A stretch of DNA of 64,000 nucleotides from Punica granatum (GCF_007655135.1 NC_045130.1:39180605-39244604); one strand, 5' to 3'; counted from the first letter of the stretch, positions 47,530-60,199 are shown. The notes: a model not told the origin generated them from the letters alone. Translations and numbers: made by a program.

Positions 47530-49155
47530 CTAGACCTCTCCTCTGTCTCTGTCTCTGTCTCTGTTTTGGTCCTCCACAGCAGCCGCAGCCGCCGCCGCCT
47601 CTGCCTCTGCCTCTGCTCTGGTCAGCTCCTGCGCCCTCCTGGCCTGAAGCTCCCAGTCAGTCCACGACAGGACCATCAGCATCGTCACCACACACGACCC
47701 CTGAGCCGCCAGTAGTCCCAGCCACAGCCCCTTGAAGTCAAACCCCCAGAAGAATGCCAGCCCGACCGCCACCGGCATCCCAATCAAGTAGAAGCACCCT
47801 AAGTTTATGTTGGCCCCGACCTTCGGCCTCGCCGTCCCCCGGAGGACCCCACAGCCTGTGGTCTGCGGGCAGTTCCCCAGCTCGCACAGCCCGATTATTG
47901 GCAGCACGAGCGCGGTCAGCACCGCAATCTCCTCGTCCTGTGTGAAGATCCGGGCCCACGTGTTCCGGACCATTACTGCGAAGAACAGGGCTGCCAGGCC
48001 CAGCACGAAGCTACAGTTCAGTCCCATGATCGCCGCGAGCTTGGCCTTGGCTGGCCGGTTCGCCCCGAGCTCGTTCCCGACTCGGGTCGACACAGAGAAG
48101 CTCAGAGACGACGGGAATATGTAGATGAGAGAGGTGGTCTGGATAAGGATCCCCATGGAGGCGACGGTGGCTCTTGGATTCAGCAACAGCCCGCAGAGTA
48201 AGATCATGATCTCGTACCACCACCACTCGAGGCACACCGAGATGCAGCTTGGGACAGCGAGGCTGACGAGGGGCCGCCACTCCTTGAAGCAGTTTGTGAG
48301 GGAAATGCCGCCTCCCCACGTTTTCTTGTGAATGCCGGAGCAGATGACGTACACGATGAGGGAGGCGACGAGGTTGAAGTTCGTGACGACGACCCCGAGT
48401 GCCACGCCTTTGGTGCCGAGGCCGAGGTGGGAGACGAGGAGGTGGTTGACGGGCACATGGATGAAGATCGCCAGGGTGGCGCAGAAGGTTAGTGGAAGAG
48501 TGATCGACTGGGTACGCAGGTAGATCCGAAGCGGGTGGAGGAGGGATTGGGCGAGGAGGTCGGGGATAGAGTAGAGGAGGTACGACTGGGCCTCAGAGGC
48601 AATGGCCTCGTCCTGGCCACAGAAGAGGAGGATCCTCTTCATGTTGAGCCACAGGAAGGAGATGGGGAGGGAGGTGAGGATGAGCAGCAGGATTGTCCGC
48701 TGGAGGGTGAGGCCGAGGATGGAGTGCCGCTTGGCCCCGAAGGCCTGTCCGCAGATGGGCTCCATCCCCATGGCGAGGCCTGAGAGGATGGAGTAGCCGC
48801 TGATGTTGGCAAAGCCAATTGCTAGCGACCCGCCAGCTAGTGCCAGCTCTCCGAGGCGCCCAAGGAAGAGCATAGAGATCATCGACCGGCAGTAGAGCAG
48901 CAGGCCGGTGAGGACCATGGGCAGGGCTATGCCGGCGATCGACTTGACCTCTTTGACGGCCAAAGAGAGGTGGCCGGTGGCGGCCTCCTTGTCTTGCATT
49001 TGGCCATAATGGTATTCATGAGTTTGGTCCTCTGGGGTGGTGCATGGGGTGGGAATATCATGTTGCTTATTATCCATGTCTAGTTTGACTGAGAGGAGAC
49101 ATGGCGATGGGTTCGGTTGGCATTGGCATAGCAGGGGAGAAGTTTGCTGACACAT
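47530..49155 (-). CDS. MATE efflux transporter (DETOXIFICATION 48-51 clade)
   Basis: Intronless, 541 residues from the ATG at 49155. Twelve membrane segments in two MatE repeats begin near residue 73: IAGIALPMVLTGLLLYCRSM, LFLGRLGELALAGGSLAIGF, GMEPICGQAFGAKR, VPVNHLLVSHLGLGTKGVAL, then SLAVPSCISVCLEWWWYEIM, SVSTRVGNELGANRP and CPQTTGCGVLRGTARPKVGA. MATE carriers exchange H+ or Na+ for organic cations; the EWWWYEIM segment and lack of introns fit the DTX48-51 clade (DTX50 exports ABA; others act at endosomes). The substrate here is unknown. The frame stays open 76 codons upstream through a C homopolymer and CT repeats; I reject that as coding because it is repeat-derived. The C terminus carries repeat-coded tracts (EAEAEAAAAAAA and RDRDRDR). 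Confidence 0.92.
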   Translation of the reverse strand: MCQQTSPLLCQCQPNPSPCLLSVKLDMDNKQHDIPTPCTTPEDQTHEYHYGQMQDKEAATGHLSLAVKEVKSIAGIALPMVLTGLLLYCRSMISMLFLGRLGELALAGGSLAIGFANISGYSILSGLAMGMEPICGQAFGAKRHSILGLTLQRTILLLILTSLPISFLWLNMKRILLFCGQDEAIASEAQSYLLYSIPDLLAQSLLHPLRIYLRTQSITLPLTFCATLAIFIHVPVNHLLVSHLGLGTKGVALGVVVTNFNLVASLIVYVICSGIHKKTWGGGISLTNCFKEWRPLVSLAVPSCISVCLEWWWYEIMILLCGLLLNPRATVASMGILIQTTSLIYIFPSSLSFSVSTRVGNELGANRPAKAKLAAIMGLNCSFVLGLAALFFAVMVRNTWARIFTQDEEIAVLTALVLPIIGLCELGNCPQTTGCGVLRGTARPKVGANINLGCFYLIGMPVAVGLAFFWGFDFKGLWLGLLAAQGSCVVTMLMVLSWTDWELQARRAQELTRAEAEAEAAAAAAAVEDQNRDRDRDRGEV

Positions 49156-49216
49156 CGTTATTCTTCTTCTTCTTCTTCTTCTTGCAGAGAATGAGAGAGA
49201 GAGAGAGAGAGATGGG

Positions 49217-49218
<2 letters not shown>

Positions 49219-49251
<33 letters not shown>
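49219..49251. repeat. 33-base poly(G) tract in the MATE leader
   Basis: Uninterrupted G run (C run on the MATE coding strand), 64-96 bases upstream of the MATE ATG, directly next to a (GA)n repeat at about 49193-49212 and a CTT repeat near 49161-49183. Assembly length is unreliable. Confidence 0.85.
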
Positions 49252-49252
<1 letters not shown>

Positions 49253-49306
49253 GTGTGGGGGGCGGCGTTGCGTGAGATTATGGAGGGTGTTATGCAGCGG
49301 AGTGGC

Positions 49307-49315
49307 ATATATATA
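49307..49315 (-). promoter_or_regulatory. candidate TATA box of the MATE gene
   Basis: The minus strand reads TATATATA about 152 bases upstream of the start codon. If used, transcription would start near 49280 and the C tract would lie within the 5' UTR. Confidence 0.4.
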
Positions 49316-49389
49316 CGCGCGCACACACATACATGAATCGACGTCGGCAGTTGGCCACGTTGGACTCTGCAATTTCTAAGCACACATGC

Positions 49390-51247
49390 TTTTTATGTTG
49401 TGCTCTGACTTTAGTACATGTTCGACCGGAACTAAGATTTTCCGAAATAAAACAAAAAAAAAATCAAAAGAAATTAGAGATAGCATAATTTCACCTAATG
49501 ATCAAGAGGTTTTGGATCGATATTTACGGTGAAACTATCTATGTCTCTTTATTAGTTATTAATATTTATATTTAATTATTATACAAATGAGTCCATTGTA
49601 ACCGAAAATAAAATAAACAAAAAAAAAAAGAAGGCAAATCACCATGTGTGCTTCAGTTTACAAATTACGTTCCTTGCAGGACAAATTTTAATTACAGTGC
49701 GGAAGAGCTTGAAACCACCAGAAACAAAAAATCTTGTGATAAGGGTCAAATTGATGATTAAATCATTTTCTTCGAGATGCATTGACTGATTTAATTCGAA
49801 CCTTTTGTCCCACTATGGCACGATAGTTAAAGCAGATTTAGTGTCAACTTATACATTGCGGACAAATTATAAAGTCTAAAAACAAATTTTAACTTATAAA
49901 ATTTAAAAACAGTTTACTGGATAAATTAACCCAAAAAATCAGCAATATAGATGTATAGTTCGTCAGTGGAGAATGTACTTCTTTTTCTCTTTGTGTGCGG
50001 ACAACGAATCTAACTCTTCTAAATTCGAGCTATGATGAGCAAATCTCTCCCTATTGTTGATGTTTCTCATCCAACAGTTGACAGTGGAGAATGTGATTTA
50101 ATAAAGGTGGGAGGCAGGACTCGAGTAAGTGGTATTCTGTTTCATTACATGGAAAACGTTTGTATTTTTGGGGAATATAAGTAATTTATTTAATATGTAA
50201 TGATAAATTGTTTTGCAGAAAACGGAGGAGGGAGCTGAGCATTGGACAGCTGTACATGGGCCCAATAAACCCGAATGGGGACAAAGAGCCCATTTGGATG
50301 GACCATTAATTAGTGGACTTCGGCAAATTTTAACCTTAAAATTGTCCGTCCAAAGACCGAATAGTGGGCGGCTCGTCCACTAACCGTCCGTTAGTTACAA
50401 GTCAATCCAATTTATTTATTTATTTTAAATTCACTCATTAATTAATTAATTAATACAATCTCGTTTTGAGCACTGTACTGTATGTCTGTTGTTGCTCTAA
50501 TGTTTGGTAGCATTAAGAGCCATAGCTTCCGGCTAGTACAAATGTTATGTCGATCGAGGTACTTCCAGGAGGAGCCCGCCTCGCGACGGCCCATAAGCCG
50601 TTCGATGTACACAGACACAATAATTATCAGAATATACTCATGAAATGCATCCAATCACAAGTACGGTGTACTAAAAAGGAAATGGCTGCACTGTTTTTTG
50701 CGATTCTGTCTCTGTTATTAATAATTAGGGCAGTCAACGTGACAGAATAAGTAAAGTGTCCTTGCGGAAGGACAAAAGAATTTGTAAATATGTACAGCAA
50801 TTATTGTTCCATACTTCCATTTTCAGAGCAGCGCAGGGGAAATATTTCGGTCAAGTCACGGAGGTCCAGTTGGGGCTTTTTTCTCATTAGATTTTCCAAA
50901 AGTGAAGGAAGAAGGTCAATAGTGAAGATCCAACGGTCGGGACACTAAAAAGGGGAATGCAAGTTAATTGCTATTATTAGTTTTCGCCTTGCAAAATAAT
51001 TTTTCGGACTGGGATCTCCGGGTTTACTGAAGACGTCATGATATTCTCACGTGCCGATAATCAAGCCATAATTGGATCCATGACTCGCAAAATTACCCGG
51101 CTTTCGCAAAACACGAGTCAAAAGTAGTGTGAAGACGAGACCTTAATTGTCATCATCTAGATAGTTGAGGATTCTAATTTGAAACCGTCTCTGGGTCTAT
51201 GAAGACCACACGTACTAATTGACTGAGAATGTTCAACTTTAACTGAC

Positions 51248-51282
<35 letters not shown>

Positions 51283-52574
51283 TTATATAAATGCTAGCTT
51301 AGCTCAATGTTTCATGAACAATTGCCAAGACCATGAATAATTTTTAATACTCGATCTCCGGAAAAAATTGTGAAGATTGTGGACAATCTTGTTTAACGCT
51401 AATATTAGATAGGGACAAAGATTCTGTCTACGAACATCGCCTTATGATTGTGCTTCCTTTATTATTTATTTAAAATTTATTTTTCATTATATTAGATTTT
51501 ACACATTCTTTGCGATCGAAAAAGAAAATAAAAATTTGTGTCTTCGGCCGGAGGGGAGAGGTGGAAGAAAAGGCTCGGGATGGATTTAGGAGTCTTGTGT
51601 GTGAGCCGTATGAAGTGAGATCGGAACGAGTCAGAGCAGAAAATTCCGCGTTTTAGAAAGTTTTCTGATGCAAAAATGCCTTTCAAATATTCAAATATGC
51701 TTTTACTTCTTGAGCCTCCATTTCCCACCCATATCCATATACCAGAAAATAATCAATGCCTTTCCTTTTCGGTCATTATTTCTTTTTTAACCTTTTCCTT
51801 TTTTAAGTCAAAACTTTCGGTACTCGGACGACAAAAAGAGACAAGCTTAGGATATTTCCGCGCAATGTTTGGAGAGACACGTGTAGATTTTAGTTCGAGA
51901 AACTACAAATGACCGAATACCACCGTCGTTTAAAATTAACAGGTAATTCCAGAATGTGCATAAATTGAATACGATTGTTGCCTAAAATTAAAAGGTTTTA
52001 AATTTAACACCCATCAATAGAAATTACGCACCCGTTTATCTTCTCTTTATCTATTCTTTTGTTAGATTCACGGGTCTACTTACCGAATCAATTAATCTGT
52101 TTGTGTCAAATTCTTTTTTTTTTTTTCCTTCTCCACGCTGAGTCATTGATAGTGCTTTGAGCCAATATGTGATAAGCCCATGTTTCTTTGAATTCTGGGC
52201 CCTAAAAAGAAAAAGAAAAATATAGAAAAGCTAATTAATGCTTTTTGGTGTGTTTATATACTGGGGAGATATGTACTGAATTAGAGATGTTGATAAAGTT
52301 ATTCCCAACAAAGTTAAAATGTGATGATAAGAGGATAAGCTTAGCGACCCAAATCATGACTCATTTGTTCATCCTTTACAATCTTTAATTTCTCGGCCAA
52401 ATCTTCTTCACATTCTTTACACATCACTAATCCAACCCACGTCATCTCATTTATATCCGTATAACCGTTTTTTTTTTAATCAAATCTCCTTTATTCTCTT
52501 AAAAAGGGTCTCTTAATTGGGAATCTTTACTCGAATTTACAAAATTTTTATTGTGTAATCTATTGACACGGAAG

Positions 52575-52606
<32 letters not shown>

Positions 52607-53271
52607 TTCTAAATAATTCATTCGCCAACGGTTGTCTGCTTACGGTATTCTAGATTTCTTCTTTTATGTCGCGGTCCACGTCCCCATCAATATTGTAAAT
52701 ATTAGATCAGTTGCATACATAGATGATTGTGAAGGTTCTTTTTGTTTTTATTTTTTCCCCTTCTAATGGAGTAAGAGAAAATTCTAAAGGGTAGGATCCT
52801 ATTGGTCCTTCCTTTTTGACCCACCGTCTTCTTCTAGACAGAGCACTTTTCGTCTTGCTTTCCTTATTCATATTCCCATATGGTGATTAAGCCCGCACGC
52901 GGATATCAGTATATAGTTCCATCCAAATAATTTTCGGTCATTCTGTTATATATGAACGCGTGACGACATGTAATTTACTTTTTATAGGCACTTTCTTACA
53001 TGTTTTGACGCTTAATATCGGGATATACAACTATATTTATGGTAAATCTTCTCTTAAATATATATATATATATATAAAGAATCCAATCTCTAGGTACACT
53101 TATTATGAGAATCATGGGGCATTACAAAAATCATGATCTTGATATAGATGAGATTCACCATAAAAATAAGGAAAAAAAACTTTATTCTCCAATTTGCAAT
53201 ATCTAATAAGTTCAAGCAAAAGAAAAACAATTTCAGTTAAACCGGGGAGCTTTACTGGAAGTTTTGTGCAT
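49390..53271. other. intergenic region, no supported gene
   Basis: About 3.9 kb of AT-rich DNA with TA runs at 51249-51273 and 52579-52603 and T runs near 52110-52126 and 52470-52478. Open frames here are short and motif-free. The region contains the far upstream sequence of MATE and the 3' flank of the LBD gene. Confidence 0.6.
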
Positions 53272-54120
53272 CTACTGCAGGGGCTCCTTATGCTTATTTG
53301 TTAAGTTCTCCATACCCTGCTCATTAGTTCGGGAATATTGGGTGTTTGGTTCCGAGATATTGACAGTGGAATTGAGGAATACTGTGATTTCTGCTTGTGT
53401 TTTTGCAATTTCGCTTTCGACATCATGTATTTGTTGTTGGAGCCAAGATACGATGCCTGCACATCCATAGACGGGATCTTGAATCCGGCAAAGCGCTTCG
53501 TAGTACAACGACTCCGTTGCCTCAGATCGAGCCCTTTCAGGGAGTTGCTGAAAATTACATTCATAATTTGTATCAACATATGAGTTGTCAATTTATACTT
53601 GGCCATTTTCAAATTGACAAAGAAGAAAATTTGAACGATTTGATGACATATTAGATACCTGTCTAATTAATTATGTGAATCACCTTAATCAGTATCTGTT
53701 ATGCTTCTACTAACAGTGAAGGTATCTACATTTCTAGCTAATGTGTATGCTGAACTAATGCAACTCTGATGTACAAAACATAAACATGAGATGCGGAATT
53801 TTAATCACAGCTCTTCCCGAATTGTTAAAGGATTTAAATTTAATGAGAATATACTGAGGAAAAATTTTCGCATCATCCCAATAACCTATCTCCGCCTTAT
53901 GTACTTTGCTGAAATATATATATATATGATTAACCTTGATCATTACCTGGAGTAATTTACCAACATTACTAGCCCCATAGATTCTATGAACATAAGCAAA
54001 TCTTTGGGGATCATTGGAAGGAAAATAAGGAGAGAAGATGCAATCTTGAGGACATCTTCTCCTCAGATACTTGCAAGCTGCACATCTTGAGGATATTGGA
54101 TTGGACATTCCTTCAGACAA
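53272..54120 (-). CDS. LBD24: LOB-domain transcription factor, LBD24-like
   Basis: Two exons, 53947-54120 and 53272-53547, joined in phase 0 by a GT-AG intron after KLLQ, the usual LBD intron site; 149 residues. The zinc-binding block CAACKYLRRRCPQDC has the C-x2-C-x6-C-x3-C pattern (13-27). Then FSPYFPSNDPQRFAYVHRIY and GASNVGKLLQ form the GAS block, and DPVYGCAGIVSWLQQQI leads into a hydrophobic heptad region (HDVESEIAKTQAEITVFL). LBD proteins bind DNA in the nucleus and control organ boundary or lateral organ programmes. The very short N terminus before the Cys block and the KTQAEI stretch fit LBD23/24. A second ATG four codons in (54108) is an equally good start. Confidence 0.9.
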
Positions 54121-55178
54121 AGAATTTCGGAATCAAATCTTTATGATGTTAGAAAAAATCTAGTCGAGATTTTGCTTATTAAATAAAGGGAGTGCTTCTA
54201 TAATGGGCAAAACATTTATTTGTGGGTAAAGATTTTACAACGGCTAGTTAATTTAATTTATTTAGGAGGAAACCTTCGATATTTCTATTTAAAGAGAAAT
54301 AACGGCTAGTTAATTTGAAGTTTTGGAGCCTTGTATTCATATTTGTACCAAAAATGACTAGTATTCTAACTAATGCATTTATTAACAAATTTATTTTCAA
54401 TTATAAGTATCCTCAATTTTTAAAGATGAATTTATATTTTAAGAATAATAAGAATTTTCAACGATAACTAAAAGAATTCAAATAATAATCCTAATAGATT
54501 AGACAAATTTTAAATAGTTCAATCACAATTTTTCCACTCATTTTCTTTTCTAAAATACATTGGATTTTCTTTTCTAATATTATGCATATTCACTATCGAT
54601 AGTACAAAAACTTGATTTTGAATTTTTTTAAAATAATTTTTTGTTATATCTTTACTTTTATTATTGATTTTTCTTTTAATGTGATTCCAATTTTGTAAAA
54701 TTAGTGCCTTTTGTTTATTTTTTATTTTTATTTTTTGCAAAACCTGTGTATGATTAAATAGTCAGCCTGTCTAGCACTACCGTCTCTTCTTAGTTTTTCC
54801 CTTTCTTTATTTAATTCACTACCGATATTAAGGTTATTTTTTTTGTCGATGCCATCTTTGCTTAATTTTTTTGCAAAACCTGTGTATGACAAAAGACATT
54901 TTGGTTGCATATTTTTTGATAAATTACTATTCAAAATTTTTATTTTCACACATTAAATTTTATTTTTAATATACTCATTCATTTATTTGTATAAATTGCA
55001 TGTTGTGATTGTTTATACCTATGCTTAATTTATTTTTTTTAGTATAAATTATAAATGTGTCTATCTTAATTTTTTATTTATTAGTTCATTTATTATTTTA
55101 AAATTTTTAAGGGTAATTGTTGCTTTAATAAATAGTATTTACTGTAAACGTGATCAACATTTCTATATACGATAATAA
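54121..55178. other. AT-rich intergenic region upstream of LBD24
   Basis: Very AT-rich. The word TTTTTTTGCAAAACCTGTGTATGA occurs in variant form at about 54733 and 54868, a short direct repeat. No gene is supported. Confidence 0.5.
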
Positions 55179-55215
55179 CTAGTGTTTACCGTGTGTTGCA
55201 CGAAATTTTTACAGA
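55179..55215 (-). mobile_element. Helitron-like 3' end, minus strand
   Basis: Read on the minus strand: a GTGCAACACAC hairpin-like word, then TAAACACTAG followed by T. Same architecture as the ends at 44402 and 57427. The stem is short (about 4-5 pairs), so this copy is weaker. Confidence 0.4.
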
Positions 55216-57390
55216 AGTTATTAATCAAAATTAATAAAACTAATTATACTTATAAAATTAATATATAATTTATATGCTTGATTTCATGTACTACGCCAAT
55301 GGACCTCTCTTTTAACTAAAAAAAAGAAAAAAGAAAATTTCTATGCTTCTTATAATTCTATAGATACCATTTTAGCATGATTTTCTTTATACATTGGCAA
55401 TGAAAGACATACATAATTTAATATAAATATTTTTGAGATAAAATACATCATATTTATATATTATAATGCTTTTAAAATAATCAAGTGTGACGCCTTAATC
55501 TATTAAATAGGTATTTAAGTTAAGCTCCTCCGACTTATGCAATGAAAAGCCTTCGCTTGATTTATGAGATCTTGCCATGTAGGCTTTTTAGGCATTGACA
55601 TAGCTTCAAGGTGAACTGACTGTTTGCATGAATTTCAATAAATGTAAACAGTGAATTTAGATTATATTAAATTATTTTTTCTTTCATCTGTCTTCTATAC
55701 ACGGGAATCGGTTACATATTTTATGTCTTTTTGTTTTTGCTTCTTTTTCTCTTCTCCATCTGTCATTGCTCTCTTGCTCGATGAAGGTGGATAGGGAGCA
55801 TTTGTCATCGAAGCCATTCCCATCCATCTTCAAGGTCCTCTGAAGCCAAATATCCATTATCTCTCTCTCTCTGTTTTGGTCACTCGCTCATTCTTTAAAC
55901 GAAAGTTTTATATATATATATATATTTGTATATATGTTATATATATGTAAATATGTAATATTCTTTCAAATTTCCGAAAGAGACAAGGCCTCCATTGAGA
56001 CACGAGAGCCTCAGTCGGTCACTCTGTGCATCGTTACCTGTAAGCTTATTTCCTCTTCGATTTTTCTAGCTATATATGAGCACTTTTTTCATCAATTTCC
56101 TGGTCACGACTGTTCATGGTCTTCATTTTTCTTTATTTTTCGGCTTATTGCTTGTGAACTGATATAAAAGAGAATATATATTGAAAATATCCTCGATTTG
56201 ATCATATCTCTTATCCAGTTCATGAATTTTTGTTGATGGCTCTTCTTAGAATTAGTATAGAGCTATTCTTAAATGTTTGATCCTTAGCTTTAATTAAAAT
56301 TTTATTTTGCTTCATTCACCAACTTTAAACATTGTGGCTTCCTACTGACTTGAGATCTCAATCGGATGAGGTAGGTATTGCTACCATTTTTCCGAGGTCC
56401 ACGATCTTCCTCTTAGTGCATTTGGTCATTGATGATATTTATGAGATCTTCAACGCTCGTCAACTAAACATGAAGCTGGTTTTGGCTCTAAGTCTGTTCC
56501 TGATTTTCCTAACAGTCAATGACAATCTTCTCTTTGTGTAATTTTGGGATGTATGAACATGAAAGACAAAACGATGCATATGTAGGCATAGGATGCTTAT
56601 TTCTGCATTGAATATAGAAATTTTCAACAGAGAACCAGCTGGATTGCATAGGAGTTTTCCCAATTAGGAATATAAAAGCTAGATAACCATTGGACTTGTG
56701 GGTGCTATTTACCTCTTGGTCTTAGGTCGAGAACAAAGTCAATACATCAAACCCGTTTTCCTTGAGGGTGCATTTTTTTATGGCAGGAATTTAGACAATC
56801 TGTGGCAAGTGGAACAAGGACATTTATGACTGTTCCCATAATTATTCAACAATATTTATGAGTTTACTCCATCATAAAAATTTATTTTTAAAATTAATTA
56901 TGTGATTTTATATTTTCTTATGTATATGCTTAAATTCATTGTAAAATTGTGTATATGCTTAAAAAGATAATAACATAAGGCAAACTGTTAAAGTGATAAA
57001 ATAGAATATACTACCTAAAACCAATTGAAATATGATATTAAGAAGATTAGATTATAGTAATGTTGTATTTCAACATTCTTTCTTCGCACTTTTTTTTTTC
57101 GAGTTCCGACTTGAAGTATTCCTCCATCCCTAGCATACTTTTGTATTTGATCATAAAATATTTCATTTTATATTCATCGGTTAATGCTTCCACATCGTTT
57201 CCATTCCAGCTAAAAGAAATATCTTTTTGCCATTTATCAGAAAAAAATATTAACTATAAGACCATGAAAATGTAAATTAGTTAGTAAAAAATTTGTCAAT
57301 GTAATTCATATAAAATCAACGAATAATTACAAGTTAAGATCCCATTGAATTTCCAAATGTATTTTTACATAAAATCAACAAAAATATATG
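55216..57390. other. region between two opposed Helitron-like ends
   Basis: No gene supported. A CT run at 55860-55871 and TA runs near 55909-55925 precede a CT-richer stretch. A 69-codon open frame at 56332-56541 has no known motif. If both Helitron-like ends are real, this holds the bodies of two elements in opposite orientation. Confidence 0.4.
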
Positions 57391-57427
57391 AAAAATAGCC
57401 CGTGCAATGCGCGGGTAAAAAGACTAG
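57391..57427 (+). mobile_element. Helitron-like 3' end
   Basis: A seven-pair hairpin CCCGTGCaatGCGCGGG (57399-57415, one G-T pair), eight A-rich bases, then CTAG (57424-57427) and T. This is the best Helitron terminus in the window. The 5' TC end is not identified. Confidence 0.6.
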
Positions 57428-58631
57428 TTATGTAATATAAGTGCATCGTTGCTTATTTTAAAAATTTAAGCAAATGTTTTGCACAAGATTTTAATAGGAT
57501 TTTTGTCCTCTTGAGTTTTTTTTTAAAATTTTTTTGGACATATTGTAATTTCTATCTTAGCTTTTTTAACCTTCTAATGTATAATTAACTTGACTTCATT
57601 TATAATTATATAATTATGATAAAATAGAGAAAAGTTTTAGTCTTAATTATTATAAAGTTTTTCCTTTTATTTTTCTGGAGGAGAGTAGAAACTTTTAGGC
57701 CATTCTCACTCATTCTTTATTTTATTTATTAATTTTTATTTACATAGTTTTATATTTTATATACTATCTATATTTATCTATCTATACATTAGGCCAAATT
57801 TATTTATCTTTAATATTTTAGATATCCAATCGCGCGAACAATACGCTCATGAGATATTGAAAATTAATTTAACAGTCAATTTCTTTGTTTACTGCGTATA
57901 CTTTATGTAAATTAGGAAACTTGAAATGTAATCCGAACATAATTTCCTATAAATATCATATTGCCTAATATATTAGTTGCTCTACACACTCTTTTTTTTT
58001 ATGAATTTTGCTCTATACACTCTGTTAACTGTTATTTTACACTTAATTTTTTAACTGTTATTTTAATTAGTAATGTATAAACTAAAAGTTATATATCATG
58101 GATAATTATTTTTGTGATTATTGAACCACAAGTATCTTATATAAAAGATGAAATCAATTTCCAATGCGAAGCGCGATAAATTTTCATCAGTATTAAGTTA
58201 AATGAGAGTTTGAAGGAGAAGCTCTCCTATATGTCACCCATAGGAATTTTACAATAAAATATTCAAAAACTCATTTCTCTTTTCTTTCTTTAATATTTTT
58301 TAAAAAAAGCTTTCACAATTGGCTAGGTAGTAGGGTTCTTATGTATGTATATATATAATAAAAAATATTGATAGGTAGCACGTTTTTTACGAGAAACACG
58401 TTTGATTACATATATTTGTATCGACACATCTATGAGTAAATTACATAATTGGTACAAACTTTTTTACAAATTTAACACTTTTGTACAAATAAAAAAATGT
58501 AACAATTGAGTATAATTTTTTTTTTTCATTTTGTAACAATATTATGCATTCCATCAATTTTAACTTAACAGCGTCAAGTTTTGCTGAGGTGGCTGTCGAC
58601 GTGTAATCTTTTGAGGATGTGGCTCTTACGT
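57428..58631. other. AT-rich intergenic region, possible Mutator-like left arm
   Basis: At 58435-58631 the sequence reads like an element arm: TAAATTACATAATTGGTACA, ACACTTTTGTACAAAT, CATCAATTTTAACTTAACAG, GAGGTGGCTGTCGACGTG. It resembles arms of the 9883 and 34839 elements. No matching right arm was found, so it may be truncated or displaced by the adjacent duplication. Confidence 0.4.
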
Positions 58632-59630
58632 GGTGGCGGATTGCTATGACATTCGTAATTAAAAATAAATATAATTAAAGATAAAAATGTTTATAAAATG
58701 CAAATAAAAGAAAGAAAATTTTAAAATAAATTATTTTAAAATTATAAATAGCTAAAAAAGCATCATAAATTATTTTACAAAATCAAAACTGAATAATATA
58801 AATAAAAAAATAAAATTAACAAAATTAAAAAAATTAAAAAAATCTCGATTGAGATCTCTTCAATCCAGGATTGGGGGTAACCCTGCTGGCCACTCCATCC
58901 CCTGACGGTGTTCGAACCTGCTGGCGACATAATTGGGGGTGGGGTGGCTGGTGAGGTCACCCTCACCCCCGATTCATGAATTCACTTATCATTAGTTAAT
59001 TTAAGGACATTCTTAATTACACTTATTATAAGTTGCTTTTACTATGAAAATTTTTGTGCCGACAATTTCAAACACCATTGATAGAACACTTTAGCCTCAT
59101 ATATTCCGTGTCATCATATGACTCATGTATGGTGGCGGATTGCTATGACATTTGTAATTAAAAATAAATATAATTAAAGATAAAAATGTTTATAAAATTC
59201 AAATAAAAGAAAGAAAATTTTAAATAAATTATTTTAAAATTATAATTAGCTAAAAAAGCATCATAAATTATTTTACTAAATAAAAACTGAATAATATAAA
59301 TAAAAAAATAAAATTAAAAAAATGAAAAAATCTCGACTGGGATCTCTTCAATCCGGGATTGGGGGTGACCCTGCTGGACACTCCATCCCCCGACGATGGT
59401 CGCTGGTGGCGTCCGAACCTGTCGGTGATATGATTGGGGATGGGGTGGCTGGCGAGGTCACCCTCACCCCTGATTCATGAATTCACTTAACATTAGTTAA
59501 TTTAAGGCATTCTTAATTACACTTATTATAAGTTGCTTTTACTGTGAAAATTTTTGTGCCGACGATTTCAAACACCGTTGATAGAATACTTTAGCCTCAT
59601 ATATTCCGTGTCATCATATGACTCATGTAT
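58632..59630. repeat. tandem duplication of a ~500-bp unit
   Basis: Unit 1 (58632-59130) and unit 2 (59131-59630) both begin GGTGGCGGATTGCTATGACA and end CATCATATGACTCATGTAT. They differ by scattered substitutions and small indels. Each has an AT-rich part and a GC-rich insert (ATTGGGGGT...CTCCATCCCC...GAGGTCACCCTCACCCC). No credible coding frame spans them. Confidence 0.85.
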
Positions 59631-60199
59631 GGAAGCTAGAGATATTAAATTGGCCAAGTTAATTCGGCAAATGTGGGGACTATACGTACAAGTTGATAAT
59701 TTCATATTGTGAACACCTTAACTAAAGTAAATGGTTGAAAACATTCCACATAGAGTGCACAATGGTGGTGGAAAACTAGCATGAAAAAACAAGCATGAAG
59801 CGATACATAAGGATACATGCATACTGCTATACCAAAGGAAAAGATCAAGATTCTTTAGACACCATATTTGTTCATAATCACAAGGTCACACAGACACGAC
59901 ACGGATATTGACACACTATATCAATATAGACAGACACAAATGCAGACACAGACACAGACCCAGACATAGACACTTTTTTTGCCTCCCTAGTTATATTTGG
60001 TTAAGACTGACTCACTCAATTATATGGATTAGCCGAACTCAAAGATGCTCAAGGAAGGCAGTTAGAATGGACTTGGGGTTTTTTTATACTAGCGGTACTT
60101 ATAGTTGGATATGTCTTGAAACTTATCAGCACTACTCGATGCAAGCCAAGATTGATGTTCATCTTCCTCCGTTCCTGACTTATTGATGCCCTGGGGTTT
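59631..60199. other. 3' flank of the response-regulator gene
   Basis: No gene. A GACACA-type microsatellite lies at about 59891-59970. Confidence 0.5.

Noticed and set aside
49156..49383. 76-residue N-terminal extension of the MATE protein
   Set aside because: It is translated from a C homopolymer, CT repeats and a CTT repeat. The MATE family starts close to the ATG at 49155 (MCQQTSPLLC) and has no poly-Pro leader.
58860..58980. Coding exon in the GC-rich part of the tandem unit
   Set aside because: The frame is not conserved between the two units, which differ by indels not in multiples of three.
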